Positions 52,191 to 62,549 of a stretch of 64,000 nucleotides of DNA are shown here, in pieces. A model generated the notes under the pieces. It saw nothing but the letters and a program-made list of their open reading frames with translations. It was not told the origin of the DNA and searched no databases. How positions within the stretch are numbered: the stretch's first letter is position 1; each line of letters starts with the position of its first letter. The position numbers and the translations under genes were made by a program. Source of the stretch: Phytophthora sp. 'mugwort' (lineage: Eukaryota > Oomycota > Peronosporomycetes > Peronosporales > Peronosporaceae); assembly GCA_033558025.1 (NCBI GenBank), contig JAUCEF010000007.1:8494001-8558000 (forward strand). The letters run 5' to 3'.

Positions 52191-53474
52191 ATGTTCGCTA
52201 AGACTGTCCGCTCGATGGCTGCGCCCGCGCGCCGCGGCTTCGCCACCAGCCAGAAGATCAAGGTGCACAAACCCATCGTGGAGCTGGACGGCGACGAGAT
52301 GACGCGCGTCATCTGGTCGCAGATTAAGGACAAGTACATCCACCCGTACCTGGACCTGGACATCGAGTACTTTGACCTGGGGCTGCCGCACCGCGATGCC
52401 ACAAACGACCAGGTGACCGTCGACGCTGCGCACGCCATCCAGGAGCACCACGTGGGCATCAAGTGCGCGACCATCACTCCCGACGAGCAGCGCGTCGAGG
52501 AGTTCAAGCTCAAGAAGATGTGGCGCTCGCCCAACGGCACCATCCGCAACATCCTCAACGGCACGGTCTTCCGCGAGCCCATTGTGATCTCGAACGTGCC
52601 GCGTCTTGTGCCCGGCTGGAAGAAGCCCATCGTCGTGGGCCGTCACGCCTTTGGTGACCAATACAAGAGCACGGACTTCATCGCCCCCGGCCCAGGCAAG
52701 TTCGAGGTCGTGTACACGCCCGCGGACGGCAGCGAGAAGACCACGCTCGAGGTATACGACTTCAAGGGTCCCGGCGTGGGACTGGCCATGTACAATACGG
52801 ACGAGAGCATCTATGGCTTCGCCAAGTCGTGCCTCTCGTTCGCGCTGAGCAAGAACCAGGACTTGTTCCTGTCCACGAAGAACACCATCCTCAAGAAGTA
52901 CGACGGTCGTTTCAAGGACATCTTCGAGGAGGTCTACCAGAACGAGTTTAAGGCCAAGTACGACGCCGCTGGCATCTCGTACACGCACCGCCTCATCGAC
53001 GATATGGTTGCCCAGGCTCTCAAGAGCGACGGCGGCTTCGTCTGGGCCTGCAAGAACTACGACGGCGATGTCCAGTCGGACATCGTCGCTCAGGGCTACG
53101 GTTCGCTCGGTCTGATGACCAGTGTGCTCGTCGCACCCGATGGAAAGACGGTGGAGGCCGAGGCTGCTCACGGCACGGTCACTCGCCACTGGCGCCAGTA
53201 CCAGCAGGGCAAGAAGACGAGCACTAACCCCATTGCCTCGATCTACGCCTGGACGCGTGGTCTTGCCCACCGTGGCAAGCTTGACGGCAACCAGGAGCTC
53301 ATTGATTTCTCGCTGGGACTGGAGGACGCCGTGATCAAGACGGTGGAGGCCGGCCACATGACCAAGGACCTGGCCATTTGCATCCACGGCTCCAACGTGA
53401 CCCCGGACCACTACCTGTACACGGAAGACTTCATGGACAGGGTCAAGGACACCTTCGATGCCACGCGCAACTAA
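52191..53474 (+). CDS. NADP-dependent isocitrate dehydrogenase, mitochondrial
   Basis: This is a single exon of 427 residues. The N-terminus [20 protein letters not shown] is a mitochondrial presequence, followed by the mature start [20 protein letters not shown]. Substrate-binding residues sit in the block [19 protein letters not shown]. The metal-binding Asp residues lie in [13 protein letters not shown] and [20 protein letters not shown]. The cofactor site [20 protein letters not shown] is the NADP-specific eukaryotic type. The enzyme oxidises isocitrate to 2-oxoglutarate with NADP+, supplying NADPH and TCA intermediates. High GC at third codon positions suggests strong expression. A 453-residue antisense frame across it is a codon-bias shadow. 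Confidence 0.96.
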   Translation: MFAKTVRSMAAPARRGFATSQKIKVHKPIVELDGDEMTRVIWSQIKDKYIHPYLDLDIEYFDLGLPHRDATNDQVTVDAAHAIQEHHVGIKCATITPDEQRVEEFKLKKMWRSPNGTIRNILNGTVFREPIVISNVPRLVPGWKKPIVVGRHAFGDQYKSTDFIAPGPGKFEVVYTPADGSEKTTLEVYDFKGPGVGLAMYNTDESIYGFAKSCLSFALSKNQDLFLSTKNTILKKYDGRFKDIFEEVYQNEFKAKYDAAGISYTHRLIDDMVAQALKSDGGFVWACKNYDGDVQSDIVAQGYGSLGLMTSVLVAPDGKTVEAEAAHGTVTRHWRQYQQGKKTSTNPIASIYAWTRGLAHRGKLDGNQELIDFSLGLEDAVIKTVEAGHMTKDLAICIHGSNVTPDHYLYTEDFMDRVKDTFDATRN

Positions 53475-53737
53475 ACCAGAAGAGTAGGGACTGGGGGAGA
53501 CTAGTTTCTCCGAGTCCCTACTTGACAAGCTGAGCTTACTATCTACACATACACGCAGTTAGCCGGCTAGCTGGCCCATTTGCAGCACGTCCGCTTCATT
53601 TTATCAGCTTCTCAAATACAGCAAACAATCAGCAACACAAAAAAGTACCAACCTAATCCGTTGCGATAGTAGTCCTCCCAAGCTAAAATTACGAGCAAGG
53701 TAATCGAGTTTTAGACAACTTCATCGTCTTCAAAAGC

Positions 53738-56287
53738 ATGGCAGCTCCATCATCGGCTCGTAAAGGTAGCCCGGTAGTACATGCCGCAAGCTCTCATGCT
53801 GTGTCCAAACCGTCTGGACTGCTGCAACCGACTCGAGTATCTCTGCTACAGCGTGGTCAAAGCCGAGAGCAGTTCCCCAAGCAGAACACCATCGTTAAAG
53901 CTGTGCAATACAATGATAGTCGACGAGATCTATTGCGACGTGTAAGCTCTAAACGCCTCTCGGCTACGGCATTCACAAGGTCCATGAAGAGTGTACTGGC
54001 TGCAGGAGATGATCATCTCGATGAGCTACTCAAAGGAGTCTCCGACTCGATCAATTTTCCAGAACAACTTCCACGCTGTGGCAAAGACGCACTGATCCTT
54101 CAAGCAGTGCTGGGACTATGGCTGTGTCGTCAGGAAGCACGAGGGTTCCGTCGATGGAAAGACAGCACACTCAACCGAGTAGACTTGCAAGTGTTACTCG
54201 CTGCCGGTGTCGATGTGCACGAAGAAGCTCGTCAATTGCTACTTACAGCTGAGACCAAGCGGAGATTACTAACCAACGAGCGCCGATGTGCTCTCAACAG
54301 CCACGATGACGATGGACAAGAGATAGCCGCCAACTTTTCGTACGCCGAGATGGATTTGCTGCTCGCGTGGGCTCGATATACACAGCCCAACACTTTCCGA
54401 GAGGTTGATGACAATACCATGCGTGAAGCTCTTCGATACTTGCGCTTCAGCCAGTATCAAGACGGCGACGCGATCTTCTTCCAAGGTGACAAAGGTGACG
54501 TGTTTTATCTCGTCCTCAGTGGCAGTGTCGGAATCTATGGCGGTAAACGCACTCAGCTATCAGACAAGCAAAAGCACAGGCAAACGCGAGGTGACAGTGC
54601 CACCAAGAAGCGTGGAAGTGGCGACAATACCCATGAGAGACCCGACATGAACCTCATGGGTCCACGCATCTTCACGTACCGTGCCGGTGAAAGTTTTGGG
54701 GAGACGGCGTTATTTACCAACGCCGCTGTACGTACAGCGACGGCCATTGCTTCCGGTGCCGCAATGTCGGGCTCCAGCGCTGGATCTGTTTGTGAGCTTT
54801 GTCAACTGTCGCGAGCAGTTTATTCACGCACGCTCAAAAAGTTCCACCAGCATATTTTCACGCAGGCTCAACGCGTAAACTTCACGCAGCGGATTTTTCT
54901 TTTCCGAGACTGGCCGAGAGTTCGCGTGGTGGAAGTAGCAGAGGTTTTAGAGCTTCGTCGAATCAGTTTTGGTGGCATATTGCTCACAGAAGGGGTCTCT
55001 CCACTTGAGCACTGCTTCTTCGTGCTCAGCGGGAGTGTCACCATCACTACTCAATTGGAAATAAGCTCGCATACGAACGGGGACCCTCCGTCAAGCCAGA
55101 GTCCGGTTGCTTTGAAGAAAGCACGACGCCGGACTCAGTTCACTATCGAATTACACACTGTCCGGGTCGGTGAAATTGTAGCCCTTGAAGCTCTGCTGGA
55201 AGACGATAACTCGGCTGCACGGGTCGCGTACACGGCCGTCGGAGGTTCGGCGGATGTTGAAGTGTACGCCCTGAAGCGTACGGATGGACGAGCTTTCCTT
55301 ACGACTAGCATTGTCAGCACCATGCACCAGATTCAGTCGTTATGCGAGTCCGAACACACTCATCGTAAGCATCGAATCGACGTCGCACGACGAGCTCTCA
55401 GCGAGCGTGAAGCTAAACACCGTCTGGAGCTGGCGAATGAGGCCTTGGCACTTGAATTCACAGATCAACAGCAGCACAAGCGAAAGAAGCAGCAGGAACC
55501 TGGAGAACCCAATCAGCTCTCGAATCACGATATGCTACGAGGCACCATGGGTCTTCAACGACCGTTCTTGCCCCATCTGGATCCCGTGAAGCTACTTGTG
55601 GGCGTCGATGAGACCAAAACAGCAGAAATGACCATTAATGAGCCTCGCCGAGAGATCGAAATTGACACGTCGTTAGGTGATGCGGCAGTGCCGCCAAAGA
55701 TGCTCTCAACATTGGTGAGAAACTTCATTATTCGTGACGGGGACGCCCTGGCAGATGATTATGCCCAACGCCTCACTCTTCGGCTTCCTGTGCGCAACCC
55801 TCTTTCACCACTTTTACACCGTGTCCCTCAATCTTTGACTTGCAGATCGGACACACTGTCAACACAAATGCTCACTGCCCGGCGAAGGCGAGTTGTTCCA
55901 GTGACAATGTCGGCGAGATTCCATGATGAGCGACTGGCGCGCGACTCACATCTGCGTGGTCTCAGCATGAACCACGACGCCAAGATGCATTGGGATCCGG
56001 ACAAGAAGACTTTCGTATTGCTGCAAGCGCCGCCTGCGAAAAGATCCACACGGCAACCACAGGAGACACGCGCTTTTAAGAGCTCCAATGCTGTAACTTT
56101 TCCCACTGATCTATCCAGACCAACTGAAGGAGAAACCACTGGAGAACAGCACTTGCGGACAAAGTTGCATTACCAGCTACAAACAGCACAAATATCAGCA
56201 CGGAAGCTGTCAGAAGAACATACTCGCACACAGGACGAGCGCTCCAATGTCACGAGGCTTCCAAGCACATTTGTCCACTTCTTTTGA
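53738..56287 (+). CDS. Protein with two cyclic-nucleotide-binding domains, function unknown
   Basis: This is an intron-free protein of 849 residues. The first CNB domain is at ~225-375 (YQDGDAIFFQGDKGDVFYLV, LSGSVGIY, then GESFGETALFTNAAVRTATA), interrupted by a 45-residue Lys/Arg-rich insert. The phosphate-binding-cassette pattern G-E-x-A/T-L...R-T-A is nearly canonical (GETALFTNAAVRTAT). The second CNB domain (~395-520) has ISFGGILLTEGVSPLEHCFF and VLSGSVTI, then an insert and VGEIVALEALLEDDNSAARV, a degenerate cassette without the Arg. A helical linker (HRLELANEALALEFTDQQQH) and a disordered C-terminus end the protein. No kinase, channel or catalytic domain is attached. It may be a cAMP- or cGMP-sensing scaffold; proteins with this layout are common in protists with flagella, but that link is inference. 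Confidence 0.82.
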   Translation: MAAPSSARKGSPVVHAASSHAVSKPSGLLQPTRVSLLQRGQSREQFPKQNTIVKAVQYNDSRRDLLRRVSSKRLSATAFTRSMKSVLAAGDDHLDELLKGVSDSINFPEQLPRCGKDALILQAVLGLWLCRQEARGFRRWKDSTLNRVDLQVLLAAGVDVHEEARQLLLTAETKRRLLTNERRCALNSHDDDGQEIAANFSYAEMDLLLAWARYTQPNTFREVDDNTMREALRYLRFSQYQDGDAIFFQGDKGDVFYLVLSGSVGIYGGKRTQLSDKQKHRQTRGDSATKKRGSGDNTHERPDMNLMGPRIFTYRAGESFGETALFTNAAVRTATAIASGAAMSGSSAGSVCELCQLSRAVYSRTLKKFHQHIFTQAQRVNFTQRIFLFRDWPRVRVVEVAEVLELRRISFGGILLTEGVSPLEHCFFVLSGSVTITTQLEISSHTNGDPPSSQSPVALKKARRRTQFTIELHTVRVGEIVALEALLEDDNSAARVAYTAVGGSADVEVYALKRTDGRAFLTTSIVSTMHQIQSLCESEHTHRKHRIDVARRALSEREAKHRLELANEALALEFTDQQQHKRKKQQEPGEPNQLSNHDMLRGTMGLQRPFLPHLDPVKLLVGVDETKTAEMTINEPRREIEIDTSLGDAAVPPKMLSTLVRNFIIRDGDALADDYAQRLTLRLPVRNPLSPLLHRVPQSLTCRSDTLSTQMLTARRRRVVPVTMSARFHDERLARDSHLRGLSMNHDAKMHWDPDKKTFVLLQAPPAKRSTRQPQETRAFKSSNAVTFPTDLSRPTEGETTGEQHLRTKLHYQLQTAQISARKLSEEHTRTQDERSNVTRLPSTFVHFF

Positions 56288-56489
56288 GAGAATTACTACC
56301 GTGTTTTTATCCAAATACCTTTCGTTGAAGGGACTTTATACATCTCAGCACCTGTAGATCGAACTTTAGCAGGCAAATCAATGTTGGTGCTTTATTATTC
56401 TGTGGCCTTTACTTATACCCAAATAAAACAGAGGCACAGTCGCGTTATCCTCATCATGTGTCAAGCTACGAGCGCTACAGGGAACTAAC

Positions 56490-58016
56490 TTACTTCATCT
56501 CGGTATCGGGTGCAATAGGGGTGTATGAGGTGGAGGGGGCCAGCTTTAAGGATTTCGGGGCAATAACGACTTGACCGGACGCTAACGAAGACGACGAGGA
56601 ATGCGCCCCCAACTGGGACGAGATATTGGAAAATGCTGAACTAAGTGGGAAACAGTTCGTGCCCTGATGTAACAGCGGAAAACACACACAAACCCCGTCA
56701 GAAATCAAATCATACTCAACGAAACACCAGTACGTTCAGAACTATTTGTACATACCGGATTGCACGCAACATTAAGTGGATGTGTGTGTACTGTCTGCAT
56801 CCCACTTGAGACTGCTGCAGCTTGTCGATCTTGCTGCTGGTGATGCTGATTAAGGTGTTGCAGGGATGGGCTCATATGCGAGAGCTGTCGGTTGGGCTGC
56901 TGGGTCATCGCGACGGCACTTGCAGCAGCCACGGATCCTAGATGTGAGTACTGCAGACACGTCGCCAGCTTGCTTACTTCTTGCTGCAGACGATCACGAT
57001 CGCGACGTAATTCATCGCGCTCCCGCTTTAGACCCTTAATAGCAGATACCGCCTCCTGTAAGATGGCACTCTTCCGAACGCGATTCGAGAGTCCCAGCAA
57101 GTCAACAAGCTCTTCAAACTGGAGAAAAAAGCGTACAGCATTCGTGAGTTATATGAAGTCTCTTTAAAAGAATATCAAAGGCGACCACATACCTTGATAT
57201 TCACCTCTTGACGACGCATCTTCTCACGCGACTTCTTACGGAATCCCCGGTCGTCTTCTGGTGTCGGTGAAGGCGCGCTGAATGAAGATGTTTTATTACC
57301 AATAGTCGACGTGTTGCCGATTGTCGAGCATCCGCTAGGGTCGCATGACGCAGTCATGAAGTCAAAATCACTGGCGGCCAGTAAGAAAACGCCTACAAAG
57401 GACACCGCTCATCAAGAGAAAAAAGTATCACGAACCGTTTAAATGCACTGGCTGCGCTAAAACTGCCCATTTCGTCGTCGTCGCTGCTCAAAATGTTCTG
57501 GCAATGCGGACTCGGCACCTTGGGGGCAGCAGGCTTGATGCTGCCGCCAAGTGGCGGCGCCGCTTTTGCCGAACCCGGGCTCGCCGCCGGTTTCTTGTGC
57601 TGGTCCAGACTGAAACTCGCTAGCTCCATGGCATCTCGAGTTGCTCGGTTCATCATGGCCGCATCAGGCTTGGCACTGTTAGGAGTCAGTCCCGTCTGGA
57701 ATAAATGAGCAAAATCCTTCCTAGGCGAGCCAAAGCCAAGCCCCATCCCAAGTCCATTGCCATGCTTCAGCATCTCCGAGATGCTGGTCAGCGGTGGGGA
57801 TGTCAAGTGCTGGGTAGCCGAAGCGGCCGCTCCAGAAGAAGCTACAGCACTGTCTGAGACGTGACCACCCGCTAACTGCTTGGGATTCTGCTGCTCTTCA
57901 TCTGTATAGCCCAGTGAAAATCCCTTCCAGTTGTCGTTAATATCTGTCTGCAGGAAATACTCGCCCAGATCCTCGATCTGCAGCCCCGACATGTCCTCAT
58001 CAAAGTCCATTGTCAC
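56490..58016 (-). CDS. bHLH-type transcription factor
   Basis: Exons 58016-57436, 57370-57193, 57118-56757 and 56663-56490 join in frame to give 431 residues. The N-terminal half is acidic, then Gly/Ser/Pro-rich with repeated Phe-Ala-His phrases and looks like an activation region. The DNA-binding part is split by an intron: basic region FRKKSREKMRRQEVNIK, then helix 1 FEELVDLLGL, a loop with NRVRKSAI, and helix 2 ILQEAVSAIKGLKRERDELR. A further heptad stretch (RDRLQQEVSKLATCLQ) follows, so it is a bHLH-zipper. The Glu in R-E-K-M-R-R is the E-box-contacting residue. The C-terminus is Gln/His/Ser-rich. E-box binding and dimerisation are expected from the family. The borders of exon 2 were chosen because they restore DFDFMTASC after FKR. 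Confidence 0.85.
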
Positions 58017-58560
58017 TCGTTACAGGTAAATATGAGAGAATCTACAATTACCACAAAATAAGAAGAAATTAGTTAGCTACAATTTAAAAACATTTCGCAA
58101 AAGACTGTCTTTCTCCATTGCGCACCAATAATTGCACAATACTCGGCAGTTTTCCCTGTCATGAGTATGTCGCAAGAATCACATTTACCTTGTTGCACGG
58201 CGTGAGGCACTTCCGGAGCTCTGACTCACGGCAATCGCAATGCAAAGTGGCGGGCGCGCGCTGTTAAGGAAAAAGATGTGGCCACCGGAAGCCTCGCCAA
58301 TCGTACGTGGACCAAGGCGTCGGTGGCGGACGCGGGTTCGGACTGTGGCATAATGGGGCGGAAATGCGCGTAGACTGTCACGGACAATGATGTCCAGCCA
58401 ATGGGCTTACTGAAAATGCACTTTTAACCAATCACCGGCCGGCTGGCGCGTGCCTCCAAAGGAGGAGAATAGACGAGCCACAGGTTGATGTGCTACACCA
58501 TGAATTACAGGGACAACTTCGTCTGTTGAAACGGACCACCGCCATTTAATTCAGCACCTC

Positions 58561-58634
58561 AGAAATACTACTAAACACCTCTGGGTGTTTAGTAGTATTT
58601 CTCTAAACACCTCTGGGTGTTTAGTAGTATTTCT
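58561..58634. repeat. Palindromic hairpin with a 32-bp tandem duplication
   Basis: AGAAATACTACTAAACACC (58561-58579) and GGTGTTTAGTAGTATTTCT (58584-58602) are perfect reverse complements around a TCTG loop. The 32 bases from 58571 to 58602 are repeated exactly at 58603-58634. Confidence 0.97.
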
Positions 58635-58830
58635 GTCTTTTGTATGACACTGCTTACGAGAGAATGGAATTTGCTCTTATGAATCGTGATGTATAATTCA
58701 GGATATCACGGTCGAGAGGATTCTGTACATATTCTTACCCTGTTTTCGTCAATAGCTGTTTGATAGCACGGCCCGTAAACAATATTTATGTCAAATCCTT
58801 TATCTGTCGCCCGCCAAGTTAGCCATTTCT

Positions 58831-58842
58831 TTTCCCGCCAAA
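58831..58842 (+). promoter_or_regulatory. E2F-like site directly before the PC4 start codon
   Basis: TTTCCCGCCAAA fits the E2F/DP consensus (TTTSSCGC with flanking symmetry) and touches the ATG at 58843, which suggests cell-cycle-linked expression. Binding is inferred from the sequence only. Confidence 0.45.
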
Positions 58843-59763
58843 ATGTCGACGATGCAGCAAACCACCCGCAAGCGTCCGGCGGAGGCGACGGTGGAGGCGC
58901 CCAAGCGGATCAAAGTCGAGACCCGAGAGTGCCCGTCTCTGACGGAGCTGCTGTCGCGGAAGTCGGTCATGCAGCCCCAGCTGTCGCTCTCGCAGGCGTC
59001 GGAGGACTCGGACGTGCCGCTAGCGAGGCTCGCAGCGCAGCAGAAGGCCAAGCGAGCGGCGGACCTAAAGTCCAAGACGCAAAAAAGGAAGATGCACATG
59101 CAAACCAAGAACCACAGCAGGACAATGGAACAGTGCGGCGTTATGTTCGAGTTGTCGAGCAAGCGTCGCGTGACGGTGCGCAAATGGAAGGCCATGAAGT
59201 TTGTGGACATCCGCGAGTTCTATGACGACAACGGGGAGAGTAAACCCGGCAAGAAAGGTCGATTGAATATTGCACTTTGTTTGTGTTATTGAGTTGCAAA
59301 TCTGAGTGTTATATGGAGTCGTTGGTTATGCAGGTATTTCGCTCTCGCCAGATCAATGGGAGAAGCTCTACAGCTTCTCGGATGCAATTGCAGAGGCCAT
59401 CCAGTTGGTGGAGGAGGATAAAGTGGGGATGGAGTCGCTAGCTGGCGTCCCGGGTTGTATTCTGAGGCCGGACGGAGACGTTCGAGCCATCGCATTGCCG
59501 GTATGTTCAACGGTTCAACTTGGAATGTACTTGCTTTGACTAATGGAGTCATTTTTATTTTCTCTGTTTGGATTCAGCTATCGAACAAACGCCGCATTAC
59601 TGTCCGCTACTTCCGTAACGGGGTCTTGATCGACCTACGCGAGTTCTACGAGCAGGACGGCGTGTCTAAGCCTGGCAAGAAGGGCATCTCGCTCTCAAAA
59701 GACCAGTGGGTCGCGCTGCAGGAAGTTGCAGACGAAATAACAGAAGCTGCTGCTCGCTTATAA
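58843..59763 (+). CDS. Transcriptional coactivator PC4/Sub1-like protein with two PC4 domains
   Basis: Exons 58843-59257, 59334-59500 and 59578-59763 (introns of 76 and 77 bp; the second has a clear ctaat branch) give 255 residues. The N-terminus is basic and Ser-rich ([18 protein letters not shown]). PC4 domain 1 reads [54 protein letters not shown]4 domain 2 reads [52 protein letters not shown]4/Sub1 binds single-stranded and melted DNA, helps RNA polymerase II initiation and protects the genome. Human PC4 has one domain and dimerises; a tandem copy in one chain could form an intramolecular pair. The linker has a short acidic stretch (VEEDKVG). Confidence 0.92.
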
Positions 59764-59977
59764 TTGTTTCGCTTAAATGTTAATGTCGTTTGCAATGCTT
59801 GAGCATTTCTCGGTATCCGTTGAATAAAACAGCGTAATGGCTTGGCTGAAAAATGTGGTGGCGACGCCCGTTTATTTGGCTCTAGAAAACGACATGAAAG
59901 ATGCAGTGCAGATTGACAAGCGGAACTGATCCTCAAAGCATACGCAACAGCTATGGCTGCGTGACCACTAGAATACT

Positions 59978-61566
59978 TCAAACTACCACACGTTGACGCT
60001 TGTGCGGACTTGTCGACGCTGTTCCCAACACGTCCGACCGCGGACGCTTTTCTGTGTCGGTGCTGCTCAAATCTTGTGGATCAGATGTGGTCTTTGGCGC
60101 TCGCGACTCGGATGTCGGTGATGCCTTTGTAGGGGAGGCGTCAAGGACATCGTCAGACTTGGACGGGTTTGAATGTGCGCTCGAGTCATCCCGACAAATC
60201 TGTTTCAGTTCACGTTTGGGTGATAGTGATGACTCAGGGGTAGATTTGTCCGCGGTCTCGTTCTCCTTAGCGGCTTGAGAATCCTCACTGCTGTTGGGTG
60301 AATCGCCTTGCTCTGTCTCAGGATCCGAAGGCTTTTCAATCTTGCACACTGCTTCATCGGCCTGAGGAGCTCCGCTGTCTCCAGAGGGCTCGCTAGCCCC
60401 AACAGGGGTGTTCGGGCGGTCACTTGGGGACTTGTCTGGTGAATCAGTTGGCTTATCTGGAACGTAGTACGGGTCTTTCGGCTGCTGGAATTGCTGCGGG
60501 TGAACACTGCCAACACCGCCTTGACTGAAGTCCGAAGGCACTAAATTGAGACCGAGCACACTGTTTTTGCTGTCATGAAAGTCTCCGGGTATACCTCCAC
60601 TAAGCATATGGTGGTGTCCATAGAGGCCTGCATTCTGGGGGATGAAGTCGTGAAGGAGCATGCCGGCTATGAGAGCGTTCAAATGACACGTTAATAAGAA
60701 GTTCACGAATGAGATGAACCGCTCATTACACAACGTACTTGTTGGCGACGGGAGAATACCCGAGAGGTTGGGTGGACTGGGTAGTGCAGCGAGCATGTGA
60801 TGGCTTGAAAGACCCCCAAGCATTCCCATCTGCAGGAGACAGGTGTACCAGTAAGTGCATGTTATCCAAAATACCAAAACATTGTTCCCAACAACGTACC
60901 CCGTGCTGGTACAGCGGAAGTGATGGCGGAGTGTAACCAACGTGCTCCTTCTTGAGAAGCTGCTGGAATCCACGGTGCACCCGCTTCTTCTGGGTCGGTG
61001 GTCGGCTGCGCGAGTTAAGCATATACTGGTCGGGGTCGTTGGTGAGTCCAAGTGAGGCGCCGTTCATGCCTCCGTGCATGCTCTGGAACGACTGCACCGC
61101 GGCTCCGTTCGGGGTCGACCCGTGGCCCAAGTTGAAGTTGACCGAAGCTTCAGCATTAGCTCCTGCCGCTGCTGCCGCCGCCGCCTCCTTGGCTGCCTGT
61201 TGCAACTGCTTCTTCTTCTCCCCAAACATGATCTCGTACTGTCAAAATAGCAACCCAGAAACGAGTAGTTAGATTCTGTTCCAGTATTAGCGTGAGGGAT
61301 TGCAGGGTTGCACTCACGTCGTTATTGTCCTTGGTCTCGTAGGGCTCGCCGTACTCAGTATACTTAAGAAGAATTTGATCCACGCTCGTGCTCGAGTACT
61401 GATAAAGCTTCTCGTTCGAGTCGAAGACGATGAGCGCGATCTCGCAGTCGCAGAGCTTGGACAGTTCCATGGCCTTCTTGAAGATGCCATTCTTGCGCTT
61501 AGCGAAGGTCACCTGGCGGTTGCGGTCATCCTCGATGCGCTTGATCTGGATCTTCTTGCGGCCCAT
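59978..61566 (-). CDS. MADS-box transcription factor, MEF2/SRF type
   Basis: Exons 61566-61318, 61238-60900, 60829-60739 and 60666-59978 give 455 residues. Residues 1-60 form a MADS box: [58 protein letters not shown]. The start GRKKIQI is MEF2-like. The segment after it ([18 protein letters not shown]) resembles the MEF2 domain start. The rest is disordered: an Ala run, His/Gly/Met-rich parts, then a long Ser/Asp/Pro/Glu-rich tail ending PHKRQRVVV. In Phytophthora, a MEF2-like MADS gene (described as PsMAD1 in P. sojae) is needed for zoospore formation and infection; this gene is probably the counterpart, but orthology was not tested. AT-rich elements near 61697 and 61784 lie in its promoter. 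Confidence 0.93.
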
Positions 61567-62549
61567 GGTGTTGCTTTAGTCGCTACTGAGTGAAGGATAC
61601 AGAGAGATTAAAGAAAGTGTCAACGTTGAGGATTTAACCGCATCATCACGCGGTTGACGCACCTGGTGGAAATAGCGCTGTCGAATATAGCCGATATTTA
61701 TATCTGGGCAAAAACAGGAGTGCCAGAAATACCAGATAGACGGACGGACGGACGCAGACACAGTCGAGCTTGGTAGCGCCGAGCTATTTTTATAGTGTGG
61801 GCTCCGCAGAGTGAGAGCGCTCCAGGGACAGGAGTTATTTTTATCCGTTTTTTTTCTCGTGATCAAAGAGGCTGCCGTTGGTTGCAATCGGTGGAAAAGA
61901 CCCCCCAGGCCGTTGCGAAACCAGAGCATCAGAGCCTAGGATTTCTATCTTTGGCGGCCGTTACGCAGGCCTTGAAAGGGCACCCAGAAGCTTTTGTCTT
62001 GCTTATTGTATGCCTGAGCTGAAGATCGCCTTTTACGTTGAAGTGCGATGTCGGGCCGGTGGTTTCCGCTACAGCGCGGGATCTTTTGGTTGAGCATCAG
62101 GACGTGGACGTGCGCCTGGTGATGGCAAAGACGCTGTTGCGCTCGAAACTGCTGCTTCGTCAACGGGATTCGGGCCAGTTACCCGCGGCAACGCGCCAGC
62201 ACTCGATCGCTGCTGGTTGCTGGCAGCAATAGCCTTAATGTCCTTGTCATCGCTGGCACTTGCTCAGTTGTGCTTGCAGTGTAGCGCTCTGCGCTCGGTC
62301 AATACGTCACGAACCAGTTGAATTAAGTGGTCGGTGGCTCCACGCTTTTCGTCGTAACCGCTAGGATAAAACCGCAGCTGGTCACTTCGTGCTTCCTCCA
62401 TACAATACATGGCGAATTAATGCTAAGGCATCATCAGCCTTCACATGTTGAAGGTATCTTGGCGCAACATTCAAGCAACAATATCATTATGCAGCGTCTG
62501 ATTCTGACGCGTCAGCTCAAAGAGACAGCAACGCTAGGAACTCAAGAGC
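61567..62549. other. Divergent promoter region between MADS (-) and UBE2J (+)
   Basis: The near-MADS half holds AT-rich boxes gatatttatatc (61693-61704) and ctatttttatag (61784-61795), a gga-c tandem (cggacggacggac, about 61740), and ttatttttat (about 61835). The box ctatttttatag contains a TATA-like sequence on the MADS strand. No gene is seen. Confidence 0.45.

Larger units (their letters stand above)
58017..58842. other. Divergent promoter region with duplicated palindrome
   Basis: The region separates the divergent bHLH (-) and PC4 (+) genes. It holds a duplicated 32-bp palindromic unit and, right at the PC4 start, an E2F-like site, both listed separately. No gene is seen. Confidence 0.5.

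Noticed and set aside
52167..53528. 453-residue open frame antisense to IDH
   Set aside because: It overlaps a gene with an unmistakable IDH sequence, and its Val/Leu/Arg-rich composition is a shadow of GC-rich codon bias.
61783..61796. Exact MEF2 binding site
   Set aside because: ctatttttatag has one extra A/T base relative to YTAWWWWTAR, so it is only similar and was kept as a low-interest note.
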